NCBI GenBank assembly: GCA_016927065.1
Contig: JAFGNJ010000015.1
Span: 20,610 to 84,609, forward strand
Reading direction: 5' to 3'
Source of the DNA: Deltaproteobacteria bacterium
GTDB taxonomy: Bacteria > Desulfobacterota > B13-G15 > RBG-16-54-18
DNA: 64,000 nucleotides
Shown: one piece after another, positions 46,712 through 55,896 of the stretch
How positions within the stretch are numbered: the stretch's first letter is position 1
How the letters are laid out: the number at the start of each line of letters is the position of its first letter
Notes under the pieces: generated by a model
The model's database searches: none
Told to the model about the DNA's origin: nothing
What the model saw: only the letters and a program-made list of their open reading frames with translations
Program-made: the position numbers and the translations under genes

Positions 46712-48403
46712 TTACCTGTCTATCTCTCCTAAGACGATATCGATACTCCCGATGACGGCCACCACGTCGGCCACCAGGTGCCCCTTGATCATCTCCGGCA
46801 GCGCCGCCACATTCACAAAGCTGGGGGTATGGACACGGTACCGATAGGGTTTGCTCGTCCCATCGCTCACCAGATACCACCCCAACTCCCCCTTGGGATT
46901 CTCGATGCTGCAATAGACCTCACCAGGGGGCGGCGATACCCCTTCGGACATGACCTTGAAGTGACGGATCAGGGCATGAATCTCTTTTTCCACGTCCGCT
47001 TTTGCCGGCGGCGTCACCCGGGGGTCACGCGTACGAATTCTTCCCTTGGGGAGCTTTTTTAAGGCCTGCCGTACAATTCGGGCGGACTGTCTCATCTCCT
47101 CCAACCGCACGAGGTATCGATCGTAAACATCGCCGTTCTCGCCGGTGGGAATCACAAATTGAAAATCATCATAGCTCGAATAGGGAATGGCCTTGCGGAT
47201 GTCCCACTTAACACCCGATCCCCTGATGACCGGACCGGTGAGACCCCAATTGATGGCCTCCTGAGGGCTGATAACCCCCACCCCCTTGGTCCGTTTTAAC
47301 CAGATGATGTTCTTGGTAAGGAGGGTTTCATATTCTTTGATCAGTCGGGGAAAGTCATCGAGAAAGGCCGTAATCTTTTTATCAATGCCCTCGGGCAGAT
47401 CGGCGGCCAGCCCTCCGATGCGCAAGAAACTGGGTGTCAGCCTCGCCCCGGTGATGTCCTCGAGGATGTCGATGACCGTCTCACGATCACGAAAGCAATA
47501 GAAGAGGACGGTCATGGCCCCCATGTCCAGGGCATGGGTGGCGAGCCACAACAGGTGCGCCGCAATGCGCTGGAGTTCGGCCATTATAACCCGGATGTAC
47601 TGAGCCCGCTTGGGGACCTCGACATCCAAGAGCTTTTCAACGGCCAGGCAATACGACATGTTATTGCATATGCCGGCCGTGTAGTCCAGACGATCGGTAA
47701 GGGTAATGGCCTGCGTATAAGACATCCCCTCGGCCAACTTCTCCACACCGCGGTGCAGGTGCCCCACGTACGGCACCGCATCTGTAATCACCTCGCCGTC
47801 CAACTTCAAGACCAAGCGCAATACCCCGTGGGTGGCCGGGTGTTGGGGACCCATGTTGAGGACCATCTGACGCTCATCCGCGTCCTCCTCAGGCATTATG
47901 GAAAAGGCATCGAGTGGCTCTGCCGGCATTTCGTAGCGATCGAAATCTTCACCTCTGACCGGGAAGTCCTTGCGCAGCGGATGTCCCTGGTATCCATCCC
48001 AGGTCAAGAGCCGGCGCAGGTCATGGTGCCCGTCAAAGCTAAGGCCGAACATATCGTAGGCCTCGCGCTCAAACCACGTGGCCGCCTTCCAAACCGACTC
48101 CACCGTGGAGAGGGACTCCTCCTCGCCCACCACGGTCTTGAGGCGCAGCCGTGTTTTGCGCCTCATGGAATAGAGGTGGTAGACTACTTCAAAGCGCTTT
48201 TCATTATCTGGATAATCGACACCACAGATATCGGTGAGGAAGTCGAAGGAGAGGTCAGGATCACTGGCAAGGTACTGACAGATGGGGAGGATCTCCTCCC
48301 GTTTGACCTGAACGGTCTCCTCTCCTCGGAAAGAGAGGGTCTCGAGTACAGCATTAGGGAACTGCTTTTTCAGCTTCCGAGGGGCGACCTTTGTATCCCA
48401 CAT
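46712..48403 (-). CDS. nuoCD: Fused NADH-quinone oxidoreductase subunit C/D
   Basis: Residues 1 to about 165 are NuoC (FEVVYHLYSM, ERE.YDMFGL, RRLLTWDGYQGHPLRKDFP) and residues from about 177 are NuoD (MVLNMGPQHPATHGVLRLVL, then DRLDYTAGICNNMSYCLAVE). The NuoD His and Tyr residues that line the quinone site (QHPATHG; DRLDY) are in place. The fusion is common in proteobacteria. It follows nuoB by 12 bp and ends 2 bp before the NuoF-like gene. Confidence 0.96.
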   Translation of the reverse strand: MWDTKVAPRKLKKQFPNAVLETLSFRGEETVQVKREEILPICQYLASDPDLSFDFLTDICGVDYPDNEKRFEVVYHLYSMRRKTRLRLKTVVGEEESLSTVESVWKAATWFEREAYDMFGLSFDGHHDLRRLLTWDGYQGHPLRKDFPVRGEDFDRYEMPAEPLDAFSIMPEEDADERQMVLNMGPQHPATHGVLRLVLKLDGEVITDAVPYVGHLHRGVEKLAEGMSYTQAITLTDRLDYTAGICNNMSYCLAVEKLLDVEVPKRAQYIRVIMAELQRIAAHLLWLATHALDMGAMTVLFYCFRDRETVIDILEDITGARLTPSFLRIGGLAADLPEGIDKKITAFLDDFPRLIKEYETLLTKNIIWLKRTKGVGVISPQEAINWGLTGPVIRGSGVKWDIRKAIPYSSYDDFQFVIPTGENGDVYDRYLVRLEEMRQSARIVRQALKKLPKGRIRTRDPRVTPPAKADVEKEIHALIRHFKVMSEGVSPPPGEVYCSIENPKGELGWYLVSDGTSKPYRYRVHTPSFVNVAALPEMIKGHLVADVVAVIGSIDIVLGEIDR

Positions 48404-48415
48404 CAGATCGTGCTC

Positions 48416-48931
48416 CTACCGAATTTCCTCCGCCCTCAGGGGACGAATCTCATCTTTCCTGTCCAGGAGGCTTTCCTGCGAAATCTTCTCTTGTAATTTG
48501 ATGAGGGCCGTCAAGAGGGCCTCGGGTCGGGGGGGACACCCCGGTACATAGACGTCCACCGGGATAATCTGGTCTACCCCTTGTACTACATTGTAGGTCT
48601 GAAAGATCCCGCCGGAACAGGCGCAGGCGCCGTAGGCGATCACCCACTTGGGATCAGGCATCTGCTCGTAGATCCTCTTGACCATGGGGGCCATCTTCTT
48701 GGTGACCGTCCCCGCCACGATCATGAGATCGGACTGCCTGGGGGAAGGTCGAAACACCTCAGCACCGAACCGGGCGATATCGTAGGCCGCGGAACTGGTG
48801 ACCATCATCTCCAGGGCGCAGCAGGCCAGCCCAAAGGTCACCGGCCAGATTGAGTTTTTGCGCGCCCAGTTGACCACTTTGCTGAGGGACGTCGTGATGA
48901 TGTTATCACCAAGCTTGGCCTCTATTCCCAT
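48416..48931 (-). CDS. nuoB: NADH-quinone oxidoreductase subunit B
   Basis: The 171-residue subunit holds the N2 [4Fe-4S] cluster that reduces quinone, with adjacent Cys in [10 protein letters not shown], a third in [10 protein letters not shown]...ACACSGG and a fourth in VPGCPPRPE. It overlaps nuoA by 10 bp. The C-terminal 25 residues are charged. Confidence 0.96.
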   Translation of the reverse strand: MGIEAKLGDNIITTSLSKVVNWARKNSIWPVTFGLACCALEMMVTSSAAYDIARFGAEVFRPSPRQSDLMIVAGTVTKKMAPMVKRIYEQMPDPKWVIAYGACACSGGIFQTYNVVQGVDQIIPVDVYVPGCPPRPEALLTALIKLQEKISQESLLDRKDEIRPLRAEEIR

Positions 48932-49281
48932 TCGAGGGCTCCTTTTTTCCAGATATAGATGAAACCGACGAGGAGGATAAAAATAAAGATCATCATCTCC
49001 ACAAAACCGAACACCCCCAGCGTACGGAAGATCACCGCCCAGGGGTAGAGAAATACCACTTCGAGGTCAAAGACGAGGAAAAGCATGGCGATGATGTAGT
49101 ATTTGATGGGGATGGCCTGATGGGTGGGACCGAGGGTGATCATCCCGCATTCATAGGGTGATGCTTTGGCTGGATTGATTCTGCGGGGACCTAACAGGCG
49201 CGATGCAACAACCGCAAAGACTGCGAAAAATATGCCAAGGCCGATTATAAAAAGGACAGGTACATACTGACTGAGCATCAT
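48922..49281 (-). CDS. nuoA: NADH-quinone oxidoreductase subunit A
   Basis: The 119-residue, three-span subunit has the conserved loop [44 protein letters not shown] between spans one and two. It is the first gene of the nuo operon. Two consecutive ATG codons (49281 and 49278) follow GGAGGGAGG. Confidence 0.95.
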   Translation of the reverse strand: MMLSQYVPVLFIIGLGIFFAVFAVVASRLLGPRRINPAKASPYECGMITLGPTHQAIPIKYYIIAMLFLVFDLEVVFLYPWAVIFRTLGVFGFVEMMIFIFILLVGFIYIWKKGALEWE

Positions 49282-49343
49282 TCCTCCCTCTCCTAATTTT
49301 TGAGAATGAAGCCCGCCCGAGGCGAGGTCACAACGCCTGTTCT

Positions 49344-49370
49344 CTTATAATATCGATTTGCTTTTGTCAA
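49344..49370 (-). promoter_or_regulatory. nuoA: Candidate promoter of the nuo operon
   Basis: On the minus strand TTGACA (49365-49370) is followed after 15 bp by TATAAG (49344-49349), about 60 bp before nuoA. The boxes are good but the spacing is short. Confidence 0.45.
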
Positions 49371-49451
49371 GGGCAAAATCGCCTTTTTGTGAAAATAGTA
49401 TCTTGCCAAATGGTGTTTTTTTGCCATGCGCGTCATATTTTTTACACTGAG

Positions 49452-49481
49452 GTTTTTCCTCTTTGGGGAAAGAGGAAAGAC
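49452..49481. repeat. 13-bp inverted repeat in the nuoA / transglycosylase divergent region
   Basis: TTTTTCCTCTTT and AAAGAGGAAAGA pair around a GGGG loop, giving a 13-bp stem with one G-T pair. It lies between the two divergent promoters in the 361-bp gap 49282-49642. No T-run follows on either side, so it does not look like a terminator; a shared regulator site is possible. The rest of the gap holds only the two promoters and AT-rich sequence. Confidence 0.6.
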
Positions 49482-49568
49482 ACAAGGGGGGAAGGGGTGT
49501 AAGACGGTGCAGGAATATGTGAATCGGCCAGGGTTAAGACAATTGACAAGAATACTTGGATTTTTTTC

Positions 49569-49597
49569 TTGACTTCGTCCCCTTAAAAATGTAAAAA
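49569..49597 (+). promoter_or_regulatory. Candidate promoter of the lytic transglycosylase-pgsA unit
   Basis: TTGACT (49569-49574) and TAAAAA (49592-49597) are 17 bp apart, 45 bp before the GTG start at 49643. Confidence 0.45.
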
Positions 49598-49642
49598 GAA
49601 ACTGTAAGTTTTGAGCAAAATCAGGTGCGTTGGAGGAGATAG

Positions 49643-50257
49643 GTGCGCAGTATCGCACTAATAGGTATATTGTTTTTCTTGATAGCGGTCAGTTCCCCTG
49701 CCTTAGCCGATATCTACAGCTATGTTGACAAGGACGGGGTAACGCATTTCTCAAATGTACCGACTCATGGTCGTTACCGCGTCTATATGAGGGAGAACTC
49801 CAGCAGCCCCGCACAAATATTAAGCCCCTATAAGCCAGACACGAAGAAATACGATCACCTTATCGTTGAATCCTGCAAACTGCATGGGGTCGATTTTGCC
49901 CTGGTAAAGGCGGTCATCAGGGCCGAATCATGCTTTGATCCCTACGCCATCTCGTCCAAAGGGGCGGAGGGTCTCATGCAACTCATGCCGCAGACCGCCA
50001 AGAAGCTCAATGTCGCCAACCCCTTTGATCCGCAGGAGAACATCAGGGGGGGAGTAAAGTACCTGAAATACCTCTTGGATCGCTTCAATAACGACCTGAA
50101 GCTTTCCCTGGCCGCCTATAACGCCGGAGAGACCGTCGTCGCCCAAGTCAACGGCGTCCCCAACTATAGAGAGACAAAGAACTATATCGCTGAGGTCTTG
50201 CGATATTACCAGGAATACAAAAAGAACTCTCCTTCGACCAAACTGGCAACACAATGA
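49643..50257 (+). CDS. Periplasmic lytic transglycosylase, SLT type, with N-terminal DUF4124-like segment
   Basis: The 204-residue enzyme cleaves the glycan strands of peptidoglycan. A signal peptide covers residues 1-22. Residues 23-45 (DIYSYVDKDGVTHFSNVPTH) fit DUF4124. The SLT fold follows, with the catalytic Glu in VIRAESCFDPYAISSKGAEGLMQLMP and the later SLAAYNAGE motif. The GTG start is supported by GGAGGAGAT just upstream. It overlaps pgsA by 4 bp. Confidence 0.92.
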   Translation: MRSIALIGILFFLIAVSSPALADIYSYVDKDGVTHFSNVPTHGRYRVYMRENSSSPAQILSPYKPDTKKYDHLIVESCKLHGVDFALVKAVIRAESCFDPYAISSKGAEGLMQLMPQTAKKLNVANPFDPQENIRGGVKYLKYLLDRFNNDLKLSLAAYNAGETVVAQVNGVPNYRETKNYIAEVLRYYQEYKKNSPSTKLATQ

Positions 50258-50811
50258 CGGCCCATACGGGAGGATTCTGGAACATATCAAACAACCTCAC
50301 CCTCTTCCGTATAGGGGCCATACCCCTTGTCGCCGTCTTGCTTCTCTTCTTTAACGGCAGAGTACCGAGCCTTATCGCCGCGTTCATCTTTCTGCTCGGC
50401 GCCATCAGCGACGCGCTTGACGGCTATCTTGCCCGCCGGAGGAACACGGTAAGCAATGTGGGCAAGCTCCTCGACCCCCTCGCCGACAAATTGCTGGTCT
50501 GCACCGCCCTCATCCTGCTCATCCCCCTCGGATGGGTAAGCGCATGGATAGTGGCCCTCATCATCGGGAGGGAAATGGCGGTAACCACCCTGCGGGGGTT
50601 AGCGGGAGCAGAGGGGGTGGTCATCGCAGCCAGCCGCTTAGGCAAGACGAAAAACCTCTCCCAACTAGCCGCCGCAACCATCCTCATCCTTCATTATCCC
50701 TATTTCTCCATCGACGTCCAGCTGCTCGGGACGATCCTCATATGGATCGCCCTCGTCATGACCATGTGGTCTGGAATCGATTACTTTGTACGTTACCTCA
50801 GGAGCGCCTAG
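50254..50811 (+). CDS. pgsA: CDP-diacylglycerol-glycerol-3-phosphate 3-phosphatidyltransferase
   Basis: PgsA makes phosphatidylglycerol phosphate, the committed step to phosphatidylglycerol and cardiolipin, in the inner membrane. The CDP-alcohol phosphatidyltransferase motif is complete: DALDGYLARRRNTVSNVGKLLDPLADK, with all the Asp residues. Four to five membrane spans are visible. The ATG overlaps the stop of the upstream transglycosylase by 4 bp. Confidence 0.93.
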   Translation: MTAHTGGFWNISNNLTLFRIGAIPLVAVLLLFFNGRVPSLIAAFIFLLGAISDALDGYLARRRNTVSNVGKLLDPLADKLLVCTALILLIPLGWVSAWIVALIIGREMAVTTLRGLAGAEGVVIAASRLGKTKNLSQLAAATILILHYPYFSIDVQLLGTILIWIALVMTMWSGIDYFVRYLRSA

Positions 50812-50876
50812 GGCCCACTACGGCGTCACGGAGCCCCTCCCCCATATATCCAAACAGAGTGAGACAACCAAAGGAT

Positions 50877-50905
50877 TTGACACGAGTTTCTGAATCGCCT
50901 ATCCT
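50877..50905 (+). promoter_or_regulatory. yejA: Sigma-70-type promoter of the peptide ABC importer operon
   Basis: TTGACA (50877-50882) and TATCCT (50900-50905) are exactly 17 bp apart, 46 bp upstream of the ATG at 50952. Confidence 0.6.
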
Positions 50906-50951
50906 ATTCTTCAGGAGCTAGTCTATACTATACGCACCAGGGAACGAATCC

Positions 50952-52766
50952 ATGGCCATCCTTAAAAAGAAAGCTAAGAAAGGGATTCTGCAAAACCTAT
51001 CTCTTCTATGCCTCCTGTGTCTGCTGTGTGCGGGTTGCACAGACAAGGGTGAAGAAAAGGCAGATACGGCCTCTTTGGAAGAGACTGCCATTGTTGCGAT
51101 TGAAGAACGGGGTGAATTTGATCCTATCGCGAATCCCAAAGCGGTAAAAGGAGGCACCTATACAACGTGGGGCAGCTCATTTCCCAAATCGCTCAATGTG
51201 TTTCTTGATTCCAATTCCTTTTCTGCGGAGGTCACGGGGATGTTTTTTGAACCCCTTGTCTCCCTTCATACAACCAAGAATGAGCCCGTGGGCATCTTAG
51301 CCGAATCATGGACCGTTTCTCCCGATAAAAAGACCTTTACCTTTAAAATCCATCCTGTTGCCAGATGGAGTGACGGGAAGCCGGTCACAGCAGAAGATGT
51401 TCAGTTCTACTACGACGTCATGATGAATCCCAAGAATATGACCTCCATCTATCGGGTTAGTCTCAAGCGGTTTGATCGCCCAAAGATCATCGATACTCAA
51501 ACTATCGAGATCTCGGCCAAGGAGATTCACTGGAAAAATTTCTGGGACGCATGCGGGATGGTGGCCTTGCCGAAGCATGTGTGGAAGGACGTGGATTTTA
51601 ACAAACAGAATTTTGCTTTTCCGGTGGTCAGCGGGCCCTACAGCCTCAAGGAAGTAAAGAAGAATCGGTACATTGTCCTGGAACGCCGGCCGGACTGGTG
51701 GGGCAGGATAAAGCGATACAATCAATACAAATATAACTTCGACTATATCAAGTATAAATTTATGGAAGACCGGAATAAGGCCCTTGAGGCATTCAAGAAG
51801 GGGGAGTTTGATGCCTATGCCATCTACACCTCCTCAATCTGGGCAAAAAAGACGGATTTTGAGCAGGTCAAAAAAGGCTGGGTCGTCAAACAGCGGGTGT
51901 ACAATCGGGAGCCAAAGGGCTTTCAGGGATTTGCCATCAATCTCAGACGGCCTCTGTTTCAAGATGTGCGGGTGCGGGAAGCGCTCTGCCATCTGCTCAA
52001 CCGTGAGTCGATGAACGAAAAACTCATGTTCAATGAATATTTCCTCCTGAATTCCTATTATCCTGATCTCTTTCCAGACAACGTAAATCCGGCTGTGCCA
52101 TTCAGAACATATAATCCGGAAAAGGCCCGGGCTCTGCTGCATGATGCTGGATGGCGTGTCGGGTCTGATGGATTTCTCCAAAAGGATGGGAAAACATTCG
52201 AAATCAGCTTTCTTACCTATTCGGTTGACCACCGTCATTTAAATATATACCTAGAGGATATGAAAAAGGTCGGCATAAAAGCCCGGATTGAGCAATTATC
52301 CATGTCATCGGTCAGGAAGAGACTGGATAACCACGAATTTGATCTGTATTGGATCAACTGGGGGGCTTCTCGGCTCAGGGATCCAGAGAGTTTGTGGCAT
52401 TCTAGTACGGCTGATCAAATAGCCACCAATAACATCAGCGGCGTCAAGGATTCGAAGGTTGACCAATTGACTGATGCGCAAAAGACCGAGATGAGTCTGG
52501 ACAGGCGGAACGATATCCTAAAAAAGATAGATAAGAGGCTCAACGAGATCATCCCGTACGTCTTTCTCTGGCAGGCGGATCACAACAGAATCCTCTATTG
52601 GAACCGCTTCGGCACCCCCGCATACGTCTTTGACAAATTCAGCAGAGAAGATTCGATCATCGCCTACTGGTGGATAGATCCCAACAAGGATAGAGCGCTC
52701 AAAGAGGCCATAAAAAATAATACCCCCCTCCCACAGGAACCTGAAGTTGTTCGTTACCGGGATTAA
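50952..52766 (+). CDS. yejA: Peptide ABC transporter substrate-binding lipoprotein, YejA-like
   Basis: The 604-residue protein is an SBP family 5 (OppA-like) receptor. The signal peptide ends in LCAGC, so it is lipid-anchored at the periplasmic face. Family motifs include EPLVSL, VTAEDVQFYYDVMMNP, GPYSLKEVKKNRYIVLERRPDWWG and FQDVRVREALCHLLNRESMNEKLMFNEYF. The YejA subgroup takes up peptides (including microcin C in E. coli). It starts a five-gene operon of receptor, two permeases and two ATPases. Confidence 0.9.
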   Translation: MAILKKKAKKGILQNLSLLCLLCLLCAGCTDKGEEKADTASLEETAIVAIEERGEFDPIANPKAVKGGTYTTWGSSFPKSLNVFLDSNSFSAEVTGMFFEPLVSLHTTKNEPVGILAESWTVSPDKKTFTFKIHPVARWSDGKPVTAEDVQFYYDVMMNPKNMTSIYRVSLKRFDRPKIIDTQTIEISAKEIHWKNFWDACGMVALPKHVWKDVDFNKQNFAFPVVSGPYSLKEVKKNRYIVLERRPDWWGRIKRYNQYKYNFDYIKYKFMEDRNKALEAFKKGEFDAYAIYTSSIWAKKTDFEQVKKGWVVKQRVYNREPKGFQGFAINLRRPLFQDVRVREALCHLLNRESMNEKLMFNEYFLLNSYYPDLFPDNVNPAVPFRTYNPEKARALLHDAGWRVGSDGFLQKDGKTFEISFLTYSVDHRHLNIYLEDMKKVGIKARIEQLSMSSVRKRLDNHEFDLYWINWGASRLRDPESLWHSSTADQIATNNISGVKDSKVDQLTDAQKTEMSLDRRNDILKKIDKRLNEIIPYVFLWQADHNRILYWNRFGTPAYVFDKFSREDSIIAYWWIDPNKDRALKEAIKNNTPLPQEPEVVRYRD

Positions 52767-52874
52767 TGACAGCGGGCGCCCTTCAGCCAGTGGGTCTTGA
52801 TGCCATCAATCTCCAAATGAAAAACCAAGACAGAATACCGTGAGGCCTTCCTTGGTAAGCGGAGCACGTTGGTT

Positions 52875-53888
52875 ATGAAAGACTATGTAATTAGACGCCT
52901 CTTACTGATGATTCCGACCCTTATCGGCATCACCCTGATCTGCTTTACGTTGACCCAGTTTGTGCCCGGAGGGCCGGTAGAACAGATGATATCCCGCATC
53001 CGCGCGGTGAGCGCCGAACGGGGCATGGATGCCGCGCATACAATTACCGAAGAGGAAATAGAAAACATCAAGGCCTACTTTGGGTTTGACAAACCTCCCC
53101 ATATTCGGTACCTCACCTGGCTTGGCAATGTTATAAGGTTAGACCTGGGCACGTCGTACGCCTATGAAGAACCGGTCTGGAACGTCATCGTCAGCAAATT
53201 TCCTATCTCTCTCTTCTTCGGGTTTACCTCCTTTTTCCTTTCATACCTGATTTGCATCCCCTTGGGCCTGCTCAAGGCCATGAAGCACAAGAGCCCTTTT
53301 GACACCCTCACCTCGGTCATCATCTTTGCCGGATACGTCATGCCGGGCTACGCCCTCGGCATACTCCTCATCACGTTTTTAGGGGGGGGGAGCTTCCTTG
53401 ACTGGTTCCCCATATCGGGAATTGTCTCGGACAACTTTGAGTCATTATCATTCACGGCAAAGATCCTCGACTTTCTCCACCATATGGTCTTACCCCTTAT
53501 CTGTTATATGGCCAGCGAATTCGCCTTCCTCACTATCCTGATGAAAAACAGCCTGCTGGACGAGACAAAAAAGGACTATATGCGAACGGCCATGGTCAAG
53601 GGATCGACCTTTAAAACCGCGGTCTGGAAACACGCCTTAAGGAACTCCCTTATCCCGTTGGCCACGAGATTGAGCGAGATATTCACAATCATGTTTGCGG
53701 GGGCCCTTCTGATTGAAAAGATTTTTGATATCGACGGCATGGGGCTGTTGGTCTATAACTCCATCGTAAGCAGAGACTACAATGTCGTTATGGGCATCAT
53801 TTTATTGAGCAGCATCATGGTCCTCTTGGGCCGCCTCTTTTCCGACATCCTGTATGTTGTTGTGGATCCGAGGATCAAGTTTCAATAA
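52875..53888 (+). CDS. yejB: Peptide ABC transporter permease, YejB-like
   Basis: The 337-residue inner-membrane permease has six spans and the cytoplasmic EAA-type loop (DYMRTAMVKGSTFKTAVWKHALRNSLIPL). I use the ATG at 52875, ten bases after GGAG, because the upstream in-frame start is a TTG. The large loop between spans one and two (about residues 35-85) is typical of DppB/YejB. Confidence 0.92.
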   Translation: MKDYVIRRLLLMIPTLIGITLICFTLTQFVPGGPVEQMISRIRAVSAERGMDAAHTITEEEIENIKAYFGFDKPPHIRYLTWLGNVIRLDLGTSYAYEEPVWNVIVSKFPISLFFGFTSFFLSYLICIPLGLLKAMKHKSPFDTLTSVIIFAGYVMPGYALGILLITFLGGGSFLDWFPISGIVSDNFESLSFTAKILDFLHHMVLPLICYMASEFAFLTILMKNSLLDETKKDYMRTAMVKGSTFKTAVWKHALRNSLIPLATRLSEIFTIMFAGALLIEKIFDIDGMGLLVYNSIVSRDYNVVMGIILLSSIMVLLGRLFSDILYVVVDPRIKFQ

Positions 53889-53903
53889 GAAAGACGGCGC
53901 GAC

Positions 53904-54932
53904 GTGTTTTCCGAACTCACAAAAGATCGATTAAAGAGATTCAAAAAGATGAAGCGAGCCTACTACTCCCTGTGGATATTGGGGATCGTTTTCCTCCTCT
54001 CTCTCGTCAGTGAATTCATCGCCAATGATAAACCCCTGTATCTGAGATTCCAGGGCAAGTCCTATGCCCCTGTGCTCTTTTTCTATTCCGATCAAACCTT
54101 TGGCGGCAGATACAAGACGGAAGCGGATTATCTTGCCCTCAAGGAGGATGAACAGTTTATTAAGGAAGGATTTATGATCTTCCCGCTCATCCCGCACAGC
54201 CCGCTTCATTCATACCTCGACATTGATGAAGCCCCCCCTCATCCCCCTTCGGGAACGCACTGGCTGGGGACCGATGCCGTGGCACGGGATGTCCTCGCCC
54301 GTCTCCTGTACGGCTTCCGTATCTGCATGGTATTTGCCCTCTCACTCATGGCGATCAGCGCCGTCCTGGGCGTTATCATCGGCGGGGTCCAGGGATACCT
54401 TGGCGGCAAGGTGGATATCGTAGTCCAGCGTCTCATCGAGATCTGGTCATCACTGCCGTTTCTGTATGTGGTCATTCTGGTGGGTTCTATCTACGGCAGC
54501 AGTTTTATCTTGCTCTTGCTGATTATGGTCATCTTCCAATGGATCGGGCTCTCATACTACATGCGAGGGGAATTCTTCAAGCTCAAGAATATGACCTACG
54601 TCAAAGCGGCAAAGACCCTTGGCACCGGGCCTGTCCGTATCCTGTTTCAGCAGATTCTTCCCAATGCCCTTACACCGGTTATCACCATTATGCCGTTCAG
54701 CCTTATCGCCGGCATTACGGCCTTGACGGCATTGGATTTTCTCGGCTTCGGCCTGCCGCCCCCCATGCCTTCGTGGGGGGAACTGCTCAGCCAGGGTTTG
54801 AATAACCTCTATGCGCCGTGGATAGCCGTCTCTACGGTAGCCGCACTATTTGCCACACTCCTTCTCGCGACGTTTATCGGAGAGGGCGTCCGGGAGGCGT
54901 TTGATCCAAGAGCGGAGTATCGAATTGAATAA
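53904..54932 (+). CDS. yejE: Peptide ABC transporter permease, YejE-like
   Basis: The 342-residue permease has an N-terminal span, a long periplasmic loop (LYLRFQGKSYAPVLFFYSDQTFGGRYKTEADY) diagnostic of YejE, then the standard five spans with the EAA loop (YVKAAKTLGTGPVRILFQQILPNALTPV). The start is a GTG with a weak ribosome site; the ATG at 53949 is an alternative. It overlaps the following ATPase gene by 8 bp. Confidence 0.92.
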   Translation: MFSELTKDRLKRFKKMKRAYYSLWILGIVFLLSLVSEFIANDKPLYLRFQGKSYAPVLFFYSDQTFGGRYKTEADYLALKEDEQFIKEGFMIFPLIPHSPLHSYLDIDEAPPHPPSGTHWLGTDAVARDVLARLLYGFRICMVFALSLMAISAVLGVIIGGVQGYLGGKVDIVVQRLIEIWSSLPFLYVVILVGSIYGSSFILLLLIMVIFQWIGLSYYMRGEFFKLKNMTYVKAAKTLGTGPVRILFQQILPNALTPVITIMPFSLIAGITALTALDFLGFGLPPPMPSWGELLSQGLNNLYAPWIAVSTVAALFATLLLATFIGEGVREAFDPRAEYRIE

Positions 54933-55896
54933 AAAGCCCTTGCTTGAAGTTGAAAATCTGACGGTCTGTTTTAAAACCGAGGAAGGAACGGTGGAGGTTA
55001 CCGATCACGTCTCCTTCGAGATCATGCCGGGAGAAATATTCGGCTTAGTGGGTGAATCCGGGTGCGGGAAGACGGTCACGGCCCTGGCCCTTTTAAAGCT
55101 TCTCCCCGCGCCAATAGCCGGCATTGCCGCTGGACGCGTCATGCTGCAGGGGACGGATATCCTCTCTCTTCCCCCCGAAAAGATGAGGCATGTTCGAGGA
55201 AAAGCAATCAGTATGATATTTCAGGAGCCTGCCGCGGCCCTGAATCCGCTCCTGAATGTCAAGAGTCAATTGATGGAGTGCTTCGATTACCATCCATTTG
55301 CCGGCGACAAGGAGCGCAGGGTGCGGGAGTTATTACAGCGCGTCGGCTTCCCCGATCCTCAGCGCATTTTTGCCTCCTTTCCGCATGAACTGTCGGGCGG
55401 AATGCTGCAGCGCGTCATGATCGCCATGGCCTTGATCATGCGGCCGGAACTTATCATCGCGGACGAACCAACCACGGCCCTTGACGTCACGGTGCAGGCC
55501 CAGATCATGGAACTGCTGGTGGAGATGCAGAAGGAATTAAAGACATCCATACTGCTCATCACCCATAACCTGAATCTCATCGCCCAGTATGCGAACAGAC
55601 TGGCCGTGATGTATGCGGGACGCATTGTCGAAAAAAGCGATCTGGATACCTTCTTACAGAACCCGCTTCACCCGTATTCACACGGCCTCCTGAATGCCCT
55701 CCCCGATTTAAATGCCGAACAGCCACAGCTCAAAGCGATCCCCGGACAAGTGCCGCAGCCAAAAGATTATGAACCGGGATGCCGGTTTAGGGAACGGTGC
55801 ACACGCGCCTTCGAGCGGTGCATACACAAACCGGATTTGCTCAGGGTTAATACAGCACAAGAGGTCGCCTGTTTTTTATATACTAAGGAAACCTGA
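54925..55896 (+). CDS. Peptide ABC transporter ATPase, first (OppD/DppD-like)
   Basis: The 323-residue ATPase has Walker A GESGCGKT, the ABC signature LSGGM, Walker B LIIADEPTTALDVT and the OppD-type C-terminal Cys motif (PGCRFRERCTRAFERC), which can bind a [4Fe-4S] cluster in related proteins. I use the TTG at 54925: GGAG lies seven bases upstream and the start gives a normal family length. In E. coli yejF this and the next protein are one fused polypeptide; here they are split. Confidence 0.92.
   Translation: MNKKPLLEVENLTVCFKTEEGTVEVTDHVSFEIMPGEIFGLVGESGCGKTVTALALLKLLPAPIAGIAAGRVMLQGTDILSLPPEKMRHVRGKAISMIFQEPAAALNPLLNVKSQLMECFDYHPFAGDKERRVRELLQRVGFPDPQRIFASFPHELSGGMLQRVMIAMALIMRPELIIADEPTTALDVTVQAQIMELLVEMQKELKTSILLITHNLNLIAQYANRLAVMYAGRIVEKSDLDTFLQNPLHPYSHGLLNALPDLNAEQPQLKAIPGQVPQPKDYEPGCRFRERCTRAFERCIHKPDLLRVNTAQEVACFLYTKET

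Noticed and set aside
46710..46913. N-terminal extension of the NuoF-like gene
   Set aside because: It overlaps the end of nuoCD in another frame and has low-complexity Gly/Arg composition; the ATG at 46709 fits the operon spacing.
47534..48496. A 320-codon open frame on the plus strand
   Set aside because: Antisense to nuoCD and nuoB, with no recognisable domain.
49293..49658. A 121-codon open frame upstream of nuoA
   Set aside because: It covers both divergent promoters and a hairpin, lacks a ribosome site and has no domain.
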